Below are positions 8,810-19,125 of a stretch of 64,000 nucleotides of DNA, piece after piece. The notes below the pieces were generated by a model, which was given only the letters and a program-made list of their open reading frames with translations, was not told where the DNA came from and ran no database searches. Positions within the stretch are counted from its first letter, which is position 1. The number at the start of each line of letters is the position of its first letter. The stretch is from Ruicaihuangia caeni. GTDB taxonomy: Bacteria > Actinomycetota > Actinomycetes > Actinomycetales > Microbacteriaceae. The stretch lies in contig NZ_JASATX010000001.1 of NCBI RefSeq assembly GCF_029952955.1, forward strand, positions 930,001-994,000, written 5' to 3'. A program made the translations under genes and the position numbers.

Positions 8810-8898
8810 TGGTGTCCGAGGGGGGACTTGAACCCCCACGCCCGATAAAGGGCACTAGCACCTCAAGCTAGCGCGTCTACCAATTCCGCCACCCGGAC
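8810..8898 (-). tRNA. tRNA-Leu (anticodon GAG)
   Basis: Read on the minus strand, the acceptor strand GTCCGGG pairs with CTCGGAC, and the CCA end is encoded (ACCA). The D-arm has GGCGGAATTGGTAGAC, as in leucine tRNAs. The anticodon stem CTAGC/GCTAG closes the loop TTGAGGT, giving anticodon GAG. A long variable arm (GCCCTTTATCGGGC) and the T-arm GGGGGTTCAAGTCCCCC follow. The length is 89 nt with CCA. It reads CUC and probably CUU codons. No repeat suggesting an integration site was seen near its 3' end. Confidence 0.97.
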
Positions 8899-9043
8899 TC
8901 AGGTGATTTCAGCGGGTTGCTCACCCGCCGACGTACGACGATAGCACGGAAATCGAAGGCCTTTTGACGCCTCAGACGCATCCCTGCCACGACCCTGATG
9001 GCGCCTTCACAGGGGCGGCCGGCCGGGTGTCGCCGCCTGCCGG

Positions 9044-9049
9044 TAGCGT
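9044..9049 (+). promoter_or_regulatory. -10 hexamer TAGCGT of a leaderless gene
   Basis: TAGCGT ends seven bases before ATG 9057, the predicted start of the M20 peptidase. Confidence 0.5.
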
Positions 9050-9056
9050 GAGCGGT

Positions 9057-10379
9057 ATGACTGCCCACGAGCACGATCAGCCAGACGAGTTGCTCGACGC
9101 GACGGCCATCATCGCGCGCGACCTCATCCGCTTCGACACGACGAACTGGGGCGAGGGCCGCGCGAACAGCGAGACCGAAGCGGCTGAATACATGGCGGCC
9201 CACCTTCGCGCGCTGGAGCTCCAGCCCGAGCTGATCGACTCCGAGCCCGGTCGCACCAGCGTGGTCGCTCGTGTGGAGGGTGCTGATCGTTCGAAGCCGG
9301 CGCTCGTCGTGCACGGGCATTTGGATGTCGTACCTGCCGACCCGGCCGAGTGGACGGTCGACCCGTTCGCGGGCGTGATCCGCGACGGGATGCTGTGGGG
9401 ACGCGGCGCGGTCGACATGAAGAACATGGACGCGATGATCATCACCGCGTTGCAGGAGATCATCGGGTCTGGTCGCCGGCCCGCTCGCGATCTCGTGATC
9501 GCGTTCTTCGCGGATGAAGAGGCCGGGGGAGTGCTCGGCTCGGGCCACCTCGTGAAGCATCGTCCAGAGCTCTTCGCGGGCGCCACGGAGGCCATCAGCG
9601 AGGTCGGCGGCTACTCGATCACGCTCGACGGGCAACGGGCCTACCTGCTGCAGACGGGCGAGAAGAGCCTGGTCTGGGCGAAGCTCATCGCCAGGGGAAG
9701 AGCCGCCCACGGCTCTCGTCTCGTCGAAGACAACGCCGTCACGCGACTGGCCGAGGCCGTCGCCAAACTCGGACGCCAGCAGTGGCCGATCCGCTTGACC
9801 GCCACAACCGATCGCCTGCTGCACGAGGTCGCCCGGCTGCTCGGAGCCGACCCGCAAGAGGTCGGACCCGACGAGCTGGCCATCGCCACGGGTACCGCCG
9901 CCGGGTTCATCCGCGCGACGCTCCGAACCACGACGAATCCGACTGTGCTCAGCGCCGGCTACAAGCACAATGTCATCCCCGAACGCGCCGAAGCACTCAT
10001 CGACATCCGCACACTGCCCGATGGCGAAGACGAGGCACTCGCCCAGATAGGCGAGATCGTCGGCGACGATATCGAGGTGCAGGTGCTGCATCGCGACATC
10101 GGACTTGAGACGCCGTTCGAGGGGCCGCTCGTCGACGCTGTGACCTCGACGCTGCAGCGCCACGATCCCGGCGCTCAGGTGCTGCCGTACCTGCTCTCCG
10201 GCGGCACCGATAACAAGGCGCTCGCGACACTCGGCATCAAGGGGTATGGCTTCGCTCCGCTGAAGCTTCCCCCCGAGCTCGATTTCCCGGGGATGTTCCA
10301 CGGTGTCGACGAGCGAGTGCCGCTCGACGCACTAACCTTCGGTAGGCAGGTGCTCACCGACCTGCTCCTCAGCTACTGA
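9057..10379 (+). CDS. M20/M25/M40 family metallo-hydrolase
   Basis: A 440-residue di-zinc peptidase or deacylase of the M20 family. Metal-binding motifs are visible in order: HGHLDVVP, GRGAVDMKNMD, ADEEAGG and, near the C-terminus, the histidine in MFHGVDERVP. The dimerisation (lid) domain lies in the middle, starting around ARGRAAHGS. Its place just upstream of uppP-mshC matches the M20 gene (Rv2141c/dapE2) in mycobacteria, which supports orthology. The substrate is unproven; DapE-like or carboxypeptidase activities are possible. The start follows the leaderless pattern (TAGCGT, seven bases, ATG). Confidence 0.88.
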   Translation: MTAHEHDQPDELLDATAIIARDLIRFDTTNWGEGRANSETEAAEYMAAHLRALELQPELIDSEPGRTSVVARVEGADRSKPALVVHGHLDVVPADPAEWTVDPFAGVIRDGMLWGRGAVDMKNMDAMIITALQEIIGSGRRPARDLVIAFFADEEAGGVLGSGHLVKHRPELFAGATEAISEVGGYSITLDGQRAYLLQTGEKSLVWAKLIARGRAAHGSRLVEDNAVTRLAEAVAKLGRQQWPIRLTATTDRLLHEVARLLGADPQEVGPDELAIATGTAAGFIRATLRTTTNPTVLSAGYKHNVIPERAEALIDIRTLPDGEDEALAQIGEIVGDDIEVQVLHRDIGLETPFEGPLVDAVTSTLQRHDPGAQVLPYLLSGGTDNKALATLGIKGYGFAPLKLPPELDFPGMFHGVDERVPLDALTFGRQVLTDLLLSY

Positions 10380-10418
10380 GCTCGGGCGCCCGGGCGTCGC
10401 ATCACTGACGGGAGCCGC

Positions 10419-11354
10419 GTGCAATTCATCGAGGCGATCATCCTTGGCCTTGTGCAGGGCCTCACCGAGTTCCTGCCCATCTCTTCGAGCGCCCACTTGC
10501 GCATCGTGGGCGAGTTCCTGCCGAGCGCCACCGACCCCGGCGCCACCTTCACTGCCATCACCCAGATCGGCACCGAGCTCGCGGTGCTGCTCTACTTCTG
10601 GAACGACATCACCCGAATCATCGGGCGATGGTTCCGCGCGGTGTTCGGCGGCTCCCGTGCGCGTCGACCGAGAAGCAGTGCGGATGCCGGGGCATCCGCC
10701 CGCGACGCGGTGCACAGCGGCGGCGCCCGCCACGCCACCCGTCCTGGCGCGACCGCCATCGCCCCGGGCGACCCCGACGTGCGCATGGGTTGGCTCATCA
10801 TCATCGGCACGATCCCGATCGTCGTGGTCGGATACCTCGCGCAGGAGAGCATCCGCTCCGTGTTCCGCAGCCTGTGGCTCGTCGCCATCGTGCTCATCGT
10901 CTTCGGCATCCTGCTCGGCATCGCCGACCGGTACGGCAAGCGCGACCGAGACCTCGACGACCTGACCTACCCCCACGGGCTCTGGTTCGGGCTTGCCCAG
11001 ACGCTCGCGCTGATCCCAGGAGTCTCGCGCTCCGGAGCGACCACCACCATGGGGCGTGCCTTGGGCTACAACCGTCCCGCGGCGGCTCGGTACGCCTTCC
11101 TGCTGGCAGTGCCCGCCGTCTTCGGCAGCGGCCTCTACGAACTGGTCAACAGCGTGAAGGAGCCCGCGGGCTACTACGGCTATGCCGAAACTGCGGTGGC
11201 GACCGTCGTCGCGTTCGTGGTCGGCTACGCCGTGATCGCCTTCCTCATGCGGTACATCCAACGCGGCTCGTTCATGCCGTTCGTCGTATATCGGGTGCTC
11301 CTGGGCGCGGTTCTGCTCGTGCTGCTGAGCACGGGCGTCCTCCAGCCCCTCTAG
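10419..11354 (+). CDS. uppP: Undecaprenyl-diphosphatase UppP (BacA)
   Basis: An integral membrane phosphatase that recycles undecaprenyl diphosphate for cell-wall synthesis. Both family signatures are present: [17 protein letters not shown] near the N-terminus and [13 protein letters not shown] in the second half. GTG 10419 is preceded by GGAG. At 311 residues it is longer than the usual about 275. The excess is a hydrophilic, Arg/Ala/Gly-rich loop around residues 80-120 between membrane helices, which looks like a lineage insertion. The stop codon overlaps the predicted mshC promoter. Confidence 0.95.
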   Translation: MQFIEAIILGLVQGLTEFLPISSSAHLRIVGEFLPSATDPGATFTAITQIGTELAVLLYFWNDITRIIGRWFRAVFGGSRARRPRSSADAGASARDAVHSGGARHATRPGATAIAPGDPDVRMGWLIIIGTIPIVVVGYLAQESIRSVFRSLWLVAIVLIVFGILLGIADRYGKRDRDLDDLTYPHGLWFGLAQTLALIPGVSRSGATTTMGRALGYNRPAAARYAFLLAVPAVFGSGLYELVNSVKEPAGYYGYAETAVATVVAFVVGYAVIAFLMRYIQRGSFMPFVVYRVLLGAVLLVLLSTGVLQPL

Positions 11355-11357
11355 GCT
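11352..11357 (+). promoter_or_regulatory. -10 hexamer TAGGCT overlapping the uppP stop codon, leaderless mshC
   Basis: The uppP TAG stop (11352-11354) is the first half of TAGGCT, which ends six bases before the mshC ATG at 11364. A leaderless mshC transcript could start here independently of uppP. Confidence 0.5.
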
Positions 11358-11363
11358 GGGGGC

Positions 11364-12581
11364 ATGAAGTCCTGGAACCGTCCCGCGGTTCCCCGACTGC
11401 CCGGCACCGGCCGCGTGCCGGTGATCTACGACACCGCGAGCAGCGCACTGCGCGAAGCCGCGGCCGACGGCACGGCGGGGATCTACGTCTGCGGCATCAC
11501 CCCGTACGACGCGACTCACATCGGCCATGCGGCCACCTACCTCGCGTTCGATACGCTCATCCGCCTGTGGCTCGATGCCGGCCTCGATGTGCGCTACGTG
11601 CAGAACACGACCGACATCGACGACCCGCTCCTCGAGCGGGCTGCCGCTACCGGCCGCGACTGGCGCGAGATCGCCCGTGAGCAGACGGAGTTGTTCCGCG
11701 AAGACATGGCGGCCCTCGCGGTCATCCCGCCCGACCACTTCATCGCGGTGACCGAGGTGATCGACCCCATCGCAGATGCCGTCGAGCAGCTCGTCGAGCA
11801 GGGGATCGGGTACCGCGTCGATGACGACGTCTACTTCGACAGCGCTGCGGCAGCGAGGGTCACGCCATGGCGCCTCGGCGACGAGTCGGGATACTCGCGC
11901 GAGACCATGCTCAAGCTCTCCGCCGAACGCGGCGGCGATCCTGAACGCGACGGCAAGCGCGACCCGCTCGACGCGCTGCTCTGGCGCGCGGAGCGACCCG
12001 GGGAGCCTGCCTGGCCGGCCGCAGTCGGCGCGGGAAGGCCTGGCTGGCACATCGAGTGCACGGTGATCGCGGGGGAGTACCTCGACATCCCGGTCACCGT
12101 CAACGGTGGGGGATCCGACCTGATCTTCCCGCATCACGAGTTCAGCGCCGGTCACATGGCCGCGCTCACCGGCAAGCCGCTCGCCGGCATCTACTCGCAC
12201 GCGGGAATGGTCGCGTACCAGGGCACCAAGATGTCGAAGTCGCTCGGCAACCTGGTCTTCGTCTCTGCGCTTCGGCGCGACGGGGTCGACCCGCGAGCGA
12301 TCAGGCTCGCGGTGCTCGCTCACCACTACCGGTCCGACTGGGAGTGGACCGACGAGGTGCTCGCCGATGCGGTGGCCCGCTTGCAGCGCTGGCTGCAGTG
12401 GGCGACGAAGCAGGAGGCGCGACCGGAGTTCCGGTTGCTCGACGAGCTGCGCGACGCGCTGCATCACGACCTCGACACGCCCGCCGCAATCGCTGCGATC
12501 GATCGGCAGGTGGCCGCAGGGCGAGCGCCGTCGATCGTGGAGCTCGACGCGATCCGGGCGTTACTCGGCATCCAGCTGTAG
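11364..12581 (+). CDS. mshC: L-cysteine:1D-myo-inositol 2-amino-2-deoxy-alpha-D-glucopyranoside ligase
   Basis: The ATP-dependent step of mycothiol synthesis, joining cysteine to GlcN-inositol through a cysteinyl-adenylate. It is a class I cysteinyl-tRNA-synthetase paralogue of 405 residues, lacking the tRNA-binding C-terminus. Visible are the zinc/HIGH region [30 protein letters not shown] (second zinc cysteine), [17 protein letters not shown] and the KMSKS loop. The N-terminal [14 protein letters not shown] is typical of MshC and separates it from CysS. It shows that the host makes mycothiol, the main low-molecular-weight thiol of actinobacteria. It is probably transcribed leaderless. Confidence 0.95.
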   Translation: MKSWNRPAVPRLPGTGRVPVIYDTASSALREAAADGTAGIYVCGITPYDATHIGHAATYLAFDTLIRLWLDAGLDVRYVQNTTDIDDPLLERAAATGRDWREIAREQTELFREDMAALAVIPPDHFIAVTEVIDPIADAVEQLVEQGIGYRVDDDVYFDSAAAARVTPWRLGDESGYSRETMLKLSAERGGDPERDGKRDPLDALLWRAERPGEPAWPAAVGAGRPGWHIECTVIAGEYLDIPVTVNGGGSDLIFPHHEFSAGHMAALTGKPLAGIYSHAGMVAYQGTKMSKSLGNLVFVSALRRDGVDPRAIRLAVLAHHYRSDWEWTDEVLADAVARLQRWLQWATKQEARPEFRLLDELRDALHHDLDTPAAIAAIDRQVAAGRAPSIVELDAIRALLGIQL

Positions 12582-12593
12582 CGAAGACATCGA

Positions 12594-12630
12594 CCGCCCG
12601 TTGCGCTGCGACGTGACGCTGCGCGGGCGG
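12594..12630. terminator. Hairpin between convergent mshC and PAC2 genes
   Basis: CCGCCCG and CGGGCGG pair over a 23-base GC-rich centre in the 54-bp gap between the two stops. No U-tract. It could serve both genes. Confidence 0.45.
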
Positions 12631-12635
12631 GCTCC

Positions 12636-13904
12636 TCAGTCGCGACCGGCGCTCGGGTCGTCCGTGCCCGGCTCGCCGCCGTCGGCGTCATCAGAGCCGG
12701 TGTCTCCGCGTTCTGCGCCGCGAGCGTCGTCGTCGCCGCTGAGGCCGTCGCCGCTGAGGCCGTCGCCGCTGAGGCCGTCGGCACTGCGGTCATCCGCGCC
12801 GCGGTCATCGGCGCTGTCGTCATCGGCCGCAACGTCGCGCGAACCACCTTCTGACTCTGCGCTTTGGTCGTCGGGCGCGTTCGGGCTCGACGGGGCGCTG
12901 CCGGCATCCGGCAGCCCCGGCATCCGCCCGCCTGGCGCCGTCGCCGGTCCGCCGGTTCCTGCAGCAGCAGCACCTCCGGGCCCTCCGCGGCGACGCAGAT
13001 AGCGCTCGAACTCCTCGGCGATGGCTTCACCGCTCGCCAGCGGCGACTCGACAGTGTCACGCGCCTGCTCGAGCTGCTCGATGTACGCCGACATCTCGTC
13101 GTCATCGTCGGCGAGCGCGTCGATGCCCGCCTCCCAAGCGAGCGACTCGTTCACCAGGCGCTCACGCGGAACCTCCACGCCGAACAGATCGCGCAGCTTG
13201 TCAAGCAGCGCCAGAGTCGCCTTGGGAGAAGGCGCATTGTGCACGTAGTGGGGCACTGACGCCCACACCATGACGCTCGGAATCCCGGCTCTCTCAGCAG
13301 CATCGGCGAGCACGCTCAGGATGCCTGTCGGGCCTTCGTACGTGCTGCGCTCGAGGTTCAGACGGCGACGCGTCTCGTCGTTCTCGCTCGTCGCGAAGAT
13401 CGAGATCGGTCGCGTGTGCGGCACATCGGCGAGCATCGCACCGAGCATCACGATCCCCGTGATCCCATGATCGATAGCGGCGTCGAGGATCTCGTTGGTG
13501 AAGGTCTTCCAGCCGCGTGACGGCTCACTGCCCAGCAGCACGAAGAGCTCGCCCTGGAAGTCGGTGGGTGCCGACTCGGCGCTCGGGGCTTCTTCGCCAG
13601 CCACCACCGCTGCTTCGCGCTGAGTGTCGGCATCCGCGCCGAATTCGCCGGCGGCACCGAACGGACCGTACAGCGTCACCGAGGGCCACACGATGACGCG
13701 CTCACCGGAGTCGTCGCGCTGGAGCATCGGGCGATTGAACTGGTAGTCGAAGTAGTCCTCCGACTCGACCTGATACACCGGCTGCAGCGGAAAGCGATCG
13801 CGCAGTTCAGCCACGGCGCCGCTCGCCGCGTCGCCTGCGTCATTCCACCCCTCGAACGCGATGACCAGCAGTCGGCCTCGGGTGAAGTCGGGTGAATCGC
13901 TCAC
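12636..13904 (-). CDS. PAC2 family protein with acidic repeat tail
   Basis: Residues about 1-290 match the PAC2 (proteasome assembly chaperone-like) family: LLVIAFEGWNDAGDAASGAV at the start, VIVWPSVTLYG, then LLGSEPSRGWKTFTNEIL and IVMLGAMLADVPHTRP. Residues about 295-422 form a disordered tail rich in Gly, Ser, Pro and Asp, including three exact GLSGD repeats. The role of bacterial PAC2 proteins is not established. Its location between mshC and trmI is conserved with mycobacteria (Rv2125 region). GTG 13904 has AAGGAG four bases upstream. No proteasome genes are in the window. Confidence 0.85.
   Translation of the reverse strand: MSDSPDFTRGRLLVIAFEGWNDAGDAASGAVAELRDRFPLQPVYQVESEDYFDYQFNRPMLQRDDSGERVIVWPSVTLYGPFGAAGEFGADADTQREAAVVAGEEAPSAESAPTDFQGELFVLLGSEPSRGWKTFTNEILDAAIDHGITGIVMLGAMLADVPHTRPISIFATSENDETRRRLNLERSTYEGPTGILSVLADAAERAGIPSVMVWASVPHYVHNAPSPKATLALLDKLRDLFGVEVPRERLVNESLAWEAGIDALADDDDEMSAYIEQLEQARDTVESPLASGEAIAEEFERYLRRRGGPGGAAAAGTGGPATAPGGRMPGLPDAGSAPSSPNAPDDQSAESEGGSRDVAADDDSADDRGADDRSADGLSGDGLSGDGLSGDDDARGAERGDTGSDDADGGEPGTDDPSAGRD
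12735..12779. repeat. Three exact 15-bp tandem repeats in the PAC2 coding tail
   Basis: The unit GCCGCTGAGGCCGTC is repeated three times without change and in frame, encoding GLSGD three times on the minus strand. Flanking sequence has decayed variants (GADDR, SADDR). Slippage could change copy number without breaking the frame. Confidence 0.85.
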
Positions 13905-14009
13905 TGGTCTCCTTGCCTCGCCATCTCTACGGCGACCTCGACTGGACCACCGCGCGGCGACTACGCGCGCGGTCGACCCTGCGCCCTCAAGACTATGACG
14001 CGCGCCGTC

Positions 14010-14015
14010 TAGACT
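14010..14015 (+). promoter_or_regulatory. -10 hexamer TAGACT before HAD hydrolase
   Basis: TAGACT ends two bases before ATG 14018 and eight bases before GTG 14024. If transcription is leaderless, the GTG two codons later is the likelier start. Confidence 0.45.
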
Positions 14016-14017
14016 CG

Positions 14018-15816
<1,799 letters not shown>

Positions 15817-15917
15817 TGCGAGCCAGGACCGCGCCGGCGTGCGGATCCAGGCCGCGTCATGGCGGTCACCGCCTGAACGACTGAGACGACCTGTTGCCTC
15901 GATCGAAAGTAGGACCC

Positions 15918-16877
15918 GTGCGCAAGACCCCAGCGCTCGCCATCGCCGCTGCGCTCCTCGCGTCACTCACCGCATGCACGGCATCCTCGTCGGCAGCGAA
16001 CGGATGCGGCCCTTTCGAACCCGGCAAGGCATCCGAGCTCGTCGAAGCCACCGGCCCCGTCGGTCAGCAGCCGCGCGCCAGCTTCCCGACTCCGCTCATC
16101 GCGCAGGACACTGAACGGTCAGTGCTCGTCGAGGGGGAGGGCGACCGCATCCAAGAGGGCCAGGTCGTCGACATGCAGGTCACGCTGTATCTGGGCGAGA
16201 CCGGCCAGGTGCTCACGGAGACGAGCTATGACCCCGACCAGCCTGTGCGTCGCGTCGCCGGCGACGACGAAGACTTCTTCGGCTCCATCGTCGAGTGCGC
16301 GAAACCCGGAGGCCGGATCGCCTCCGCCACGACTGTCGAAGCGGTGTACGGCGAGAATGCGCTGCTGAACATCGGGATCGGAAACGATGTCACGCTCATC
16401 GCGGTCGTCGACGTCGAGCGGGCGTTCCTCGGTAAGGCGAACGGGCCCGACCAGCTTGCGACGAACGGGATGCCGGCAGTCGTCACCGCTCCCGACGGCA
16501 CGCCTGGCATCACGCTTCCGAACGAATCGGCTCCAGACGACCTGCGGCTCGCCCTCTCCAAGCGCGGTGGCGGCGAAGTCGTCGAGCGGGGCGACCGCGT
16601 GGTGGTGCACTTCACGGCGCTCGATTGGGAACGCAACCGCGTGCTCCAGTCGACCTGGGATCGGAAGGCTCCGGCCAGCTGGCTCATCGAAGACATCGAG
16701 GACGACGCCCAGGGCATCGCCCCAGGGCTCCTGAAGGGGCTCGTCGGAGCACCTGTCGGGTCGCAGCTCGTGGCGGTGATCCCGCCATCCGAGGGCTTCC
16801 CTCAGGGCTCGGGCCCCGGCGGCGCCTCGGCCGATTCGACCGTCGTCTACGTCGTCGACGTGCTCGGCATCCAGTAA
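15918..16877 (+). CDS. FKBP-type peptidyl-prolyl isomerase lipoprotein
   Basis: A 319-residue exported prolyl isomerase. The signal peptide RKTPALAIAAALLASLTAC ends in the lipobox LTAC, so the mature protein should be lipid-anchored through the cysteine. The C-terminal about 100 residues form an FKBP domain (GDRVVVHFTALDWE, then GLLKGLVGAPVGSQLVAVIPP), and residues about 65-170 look like a second, degenerate FKBP-like domain. Alternatively it may act as a chaperone only. GTG 15918 was chosen because it begins the signal peptide and has AGGA upstream. It precedes pafB by eight bases, as in many actinobacteria. Confidence 0.9.
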   Translation: MRKTPALAIAAALLASLTACTASSSAANGCGPFEPGKASELVEATGPVGQQPRASFPTPLIAQDTERSVLVEGEGDRIQEGQVVDMQVTLYLGETGQVLTETSYDPDQPVRRVAGDDEDFFGSIVECAKPGGRIASATTVEAVYGENALLNIGIGNDVTLIAVVDVERAFLGKANGPDQLATNGMPAVVTAPDGTPGITLPNESAPDDLRLALSKRGGGEVVERGDRVVVHFTALDWERNRVLQSTWDRKAPASWLIEDIEDDAQGIAPGLLKGLVGAPVGSQLVAVIPPSEGFPQGSGPGGASADSTVVYVVDVLGIQ

Positions 16878-16885
16878 GGGGCCGC

Positions 16886-17866
16886 ATGGCCGAGCGGATT
16901 CGCGCTGAGGAGCGCCTGTTCAGCCTGGTGCTGGCCCTGCTCACGAGCGAGCACGGGCTCACCAAGAACGAGATCCTCTCGACCGTTCAGGGGTACCGCG
17001 AGCGTTACGAGTTCGGCGGCGACCTCACGAACCTCGAGCGGCAGTTCGAGCGCGACAAGGACGACATCCGCGAGCTCGGCGTTCCTCTTGAGACGCTCGA
17101 GCCGCCAGGAGAGCCCGGGAACAACCAGAACACGCGGTATCGCATCCCGCGCGTCGGGTACGAGTTGCCGCACGACATCGCGTTCACGCCTGAGGAGAGC
17201 GCGCTGCTCAAGCTCGCCGCGATGGTGTGGCGTGACGGCGCGGCATCGGCCGAGGCGCGCCGCGCGATGCTGAAGCTCTCCGGGCTCGGCGTCGACACAG
17301 CCGAGCTCGCGCTGCAGTACGCGCCTCGGCTCCGGGTGCGCGACGCCGCATTCGAACCGTTGCGCTCCGCGATCGAGAAGCGGCGCGTCGTACGCTTCGG
17401 GTACCTCAAGCCGGGCGAGGATGCGGCGACCCAGCGCGAGCTCGCACCGCTCGCTCTCACGCGGTTCGCCGAGCTCTGGCACCTGTACGCCGAAGAACCC
17501 GGCACCGGCCGGCGGAAGACGTTCCTGCTGTCGCGAATCACCACGCCGGTCACCATCACCAAGACCGAACTGCCGGCGCGTGACGGGGATCCCGCCGCGG
17601 AATCACGCGCGGAACTGGAGAAGCTCTGGGCCGAGCAGTCGGCACTCCTCGAGGCACAGCCATCCACGGATGCCGAGTCGCGGTTGCTCCGACGTCCGGG
17701 AACGAGCAGGCGCGACGACGGATTGCTCGTCGTGCACTTCACTGATCTGTCTGTGCTCGCCGATCAGCTCTGCTCATACGGGCCGGAGGTCGTCGTCATC
17801 GCACCCGAGGAGTTGAAGCGCGCCGTGCGCTCACGGCTCGATCGCGTCGGGGGAGACCATGGCTGA
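16886..17866 (+). CDS. pafB: WYL-domain transcriptional regulator PafB
   Basis: One half of the PafB/PafC regulator, which in mycobacteria activates the LexA-independent DNA damage response. It is 326 residues: an N-terminal winged-helix region (ERLFSLVLALLTSEHGLTKNEIL) and a central/C-terminal WYL domain starting near RVVRFGYLKPGEDAA, then a WCX extension. ATG 16886 follows AAGGGG and lies eight bases after the FKBP stop. The pafC ATG lies inside its last codons. The usual upstream partner pafA is not present, which fits reports that the Paf name is historical and the regulator does not need pupylation. Confidence 0.92.
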   Translation: MAERIRAEERLFSLVLALLTSEHGLTKNEILSTVQGYRERYEFGGDLTNLERQFERDKDDIRELGVPLETLEPPGEPGNNQNTRYRIPRVGYELPHDIAFTPEESALLKLAAMVWRDGAASAEARRAMLKLSGLGVDTAELALQYAPRLRVRDAAFEPLRSAIEKRRVVRFGYLKPGEDAATQRELAPLALTRFAELWHLYAEEPGTGRRKTFLLSRITTPVTITKTELPARDGDPAAESRAELEKLWAEQSALLEAQPSTDAESRLLRRPGTSRRDDGLLVVHFTDLSVLADQLCSYGPEVVVIAPEELKRAVRSRLDRVGGDHG

Positions 17867-18851
17867 GCACCCACGGCTTCCGCACGCGCAGGACAAGCTC
17901 GCCTTCCTGCTCTCGCTCGTCGCGTATCTGCGTGATCGCGGCCGTGTCTCGGTCGCGGAGGCAGCCGCGCACTTCGATGTCGACGCGGCCCAGATCCGCG
18001 AGGCCGTACGACTGCTCGTCGTGACCGGCGTCCCGGGAACCACCAAGGCGTACCAGCCCGACGACCTCTTCGACATCGCCTGGGACGACTTCGAGCAGGA
18101 CGACATCATCGTGCTCACGAATCTGGTCGCGATCGAGGACGCACCGCGGCTCTCGGCTCGCGAGGCATCGGCGCTGATCGCGGGGCTGCAATACCTCGCG
18201 GCGCTGCCCGAGGCATCCGACCGAGCGGCGATCGCATCGCTGACCGACAAACTCTCGCGCGGCGCTTCAGGTGCCATCAGTGCTGTATCGATCGAGGCCT
18301 CGACCGATGATGGGGCGCTTGCCATCATCAGGTCGGCTGTCGAGCACGGCCGCCGCCTGGCGTTCTGGTACCGCAACGCCAAGGGGGAGGGACACGAGCG
18401 ACGGGTCGAACCGCTGCGCGTCGATTCGGTCGACAACGACTGGTACCTCCGCGGTTGGGATGTCGAACGCGAGGCGGTGCGCACGTACCGACTCGATCGG
18501 ATGTCGGAGGTGCGCGTTCTCGACGAGGCGGCAGACACCGGGCGACCCGCAGCCGCAGCCGTGCATCGGCTCGTGGACGACAGGCTGTTCAACGATGCCG
18601 AGGCGAGCGTGGTGGTGACCCTCGAGGTCGTGCCGGCCGCGCTGCCTCTCCTGGGCGAGTTCGTCTCCGATGATGCGGAGATCGCGGCCGCGGGCGACCG
18701 GGTTCGCGTGGAGACCCGGGTCGCGCACTTCCACACCTTGAAGCGTCAGGTTGCAGCGCTTCCCGGACTCGTCGAAGTGCTCTCACCTCCGGAGGCGCGC
18801 GAGGCGGTGCGCGCTTGGGCGCGCGACGCGCGTGCGGCATACGACGCCTGA
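17859..18851 (+). CDS. pafC: WYL-domain transcriptional regulator PafC
   Basis: The partner of PafB; the two act as a heterodimer. At 330 residues it has an N-terminal helix-turn-helix (KLAFLLSLVAYLRDRGRVSVAEAAAHF) and the WYL domain from about residue 150 (EHGRRLAFWYRNAKGEGHERRV, then VDNDWYLRGWDVEREAVRTYRLDRM). It overlaps pafB by eight bases, so translation is coupled and subunits would be made in equal amounts. tatA follows after 62 bp with its own promoter-like hexamer. Confidence 0.92.
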   Translation: MAEHPRLPHAQDKLAFLLSLVAYLRDRGRVSVAEAAAHFDVDAAQIREAVRLLVVTGVPGTTKAYQPDDLFDIAWDDFEQDDIIVLTNLVAIEDAPRLSAREASALIAGLQYLAALPEASDRAAIASLTDKLSRGASGAISAVSIEASTDDGALAIIRSAVEHGRRLAFWYRNAKGEGHERRVEPLRVDSVDNDWYLRGWDVEREAVRTYRLDRMSEVRVLDEAADTGRPAAAAVHRLVDDRLFNDAEASVVVTLEVVPAALPLLGEFVSDDAEIAAAGDRVRVETRVAHFHTLKRQVAALPGLVEVLSPPEAREAVRAWARDARAAYDA

Positions 18852-18869
18852 GTCCACAGCCATGGTGGC

Positions 18870-18875
18870 TAGACT
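18870..18875 (+). promoter_or_regulatory. -10 hexamer TAGACT before tatA
   Basis: TAGACT lies 38 bases before the tatA ATG, leaving a short leader that contains the AAGGA ribosome binding site. Confidence 0.4.
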
Positions 18876-18913
18876 GACCGCTGGCACCGCAACGACTCGA
18901 AGGATGTGCTCCC

Positions 18914-19120
18914 ATGTTCGCTAACCTCAACGGCTGGCACGCGATCATTCTGCTGGTCATCATCCTGCTGCTCTTCGGCGCTCCCAAGCTGCCCGCCCTC
19001 GCACGAAGCCTCGGTCAATCGATGAAGATCTTCAAGAACGAGGTCAAGACCGAGCAGAAGGGCGACGCCGAGACCGGCGCCGGCGACGCGCCGACCTCCG
19101 AGACCGAATCGAAGCAGTAG
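18914..19120 (+). CDS. tatA: Sec-independent twin-arginine translocase subunit TatA
   Basis: A 68-residue single-span membrane protein that forms the Tat translocation pore. After a short periplasmic N-terminus, the helix AIILLVIILLLFG is followed by the FGAPKLP hinge and the amphipathic helix LARSLGQSMKIFKNEVK; the C-terminal about 25 residues are polar and acidic. Length and motif are standard for TatA/E. tatC follows after five bases. In this order (pafBC-tatAC-helY) it matches the mycobacterial layout. Confidence 0.95.
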   Translation: MFANLNGWHAIILLVIILLLFGAPKLPALARSLGQSMKIFKNEVKTEQKGDAETGAGDAPTSETESKQ

Positions 19121-19125
19121 GCAGC

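Noticed and set aside
8810-8898. tRNA-Leu as an integration site for a mobile element
   Set aside because: No integrase gene lies nearby and I found no repeat of the tRNA 3' end within the window; both flanks hold ordinary chromosomal genes.
10332-12467. A 711-codon open frame on the minus strand
   Set aside because: It lies opposite uppP and mshC and has no recognisable domain; it is a compositional shadow of those genes.
12735-12779. Short regularly repeated units as a possible CRISPR array
   Set aside because: The units are directly adjacent without spacers and encode in-frame peptide repeats of the PAC2 protein.
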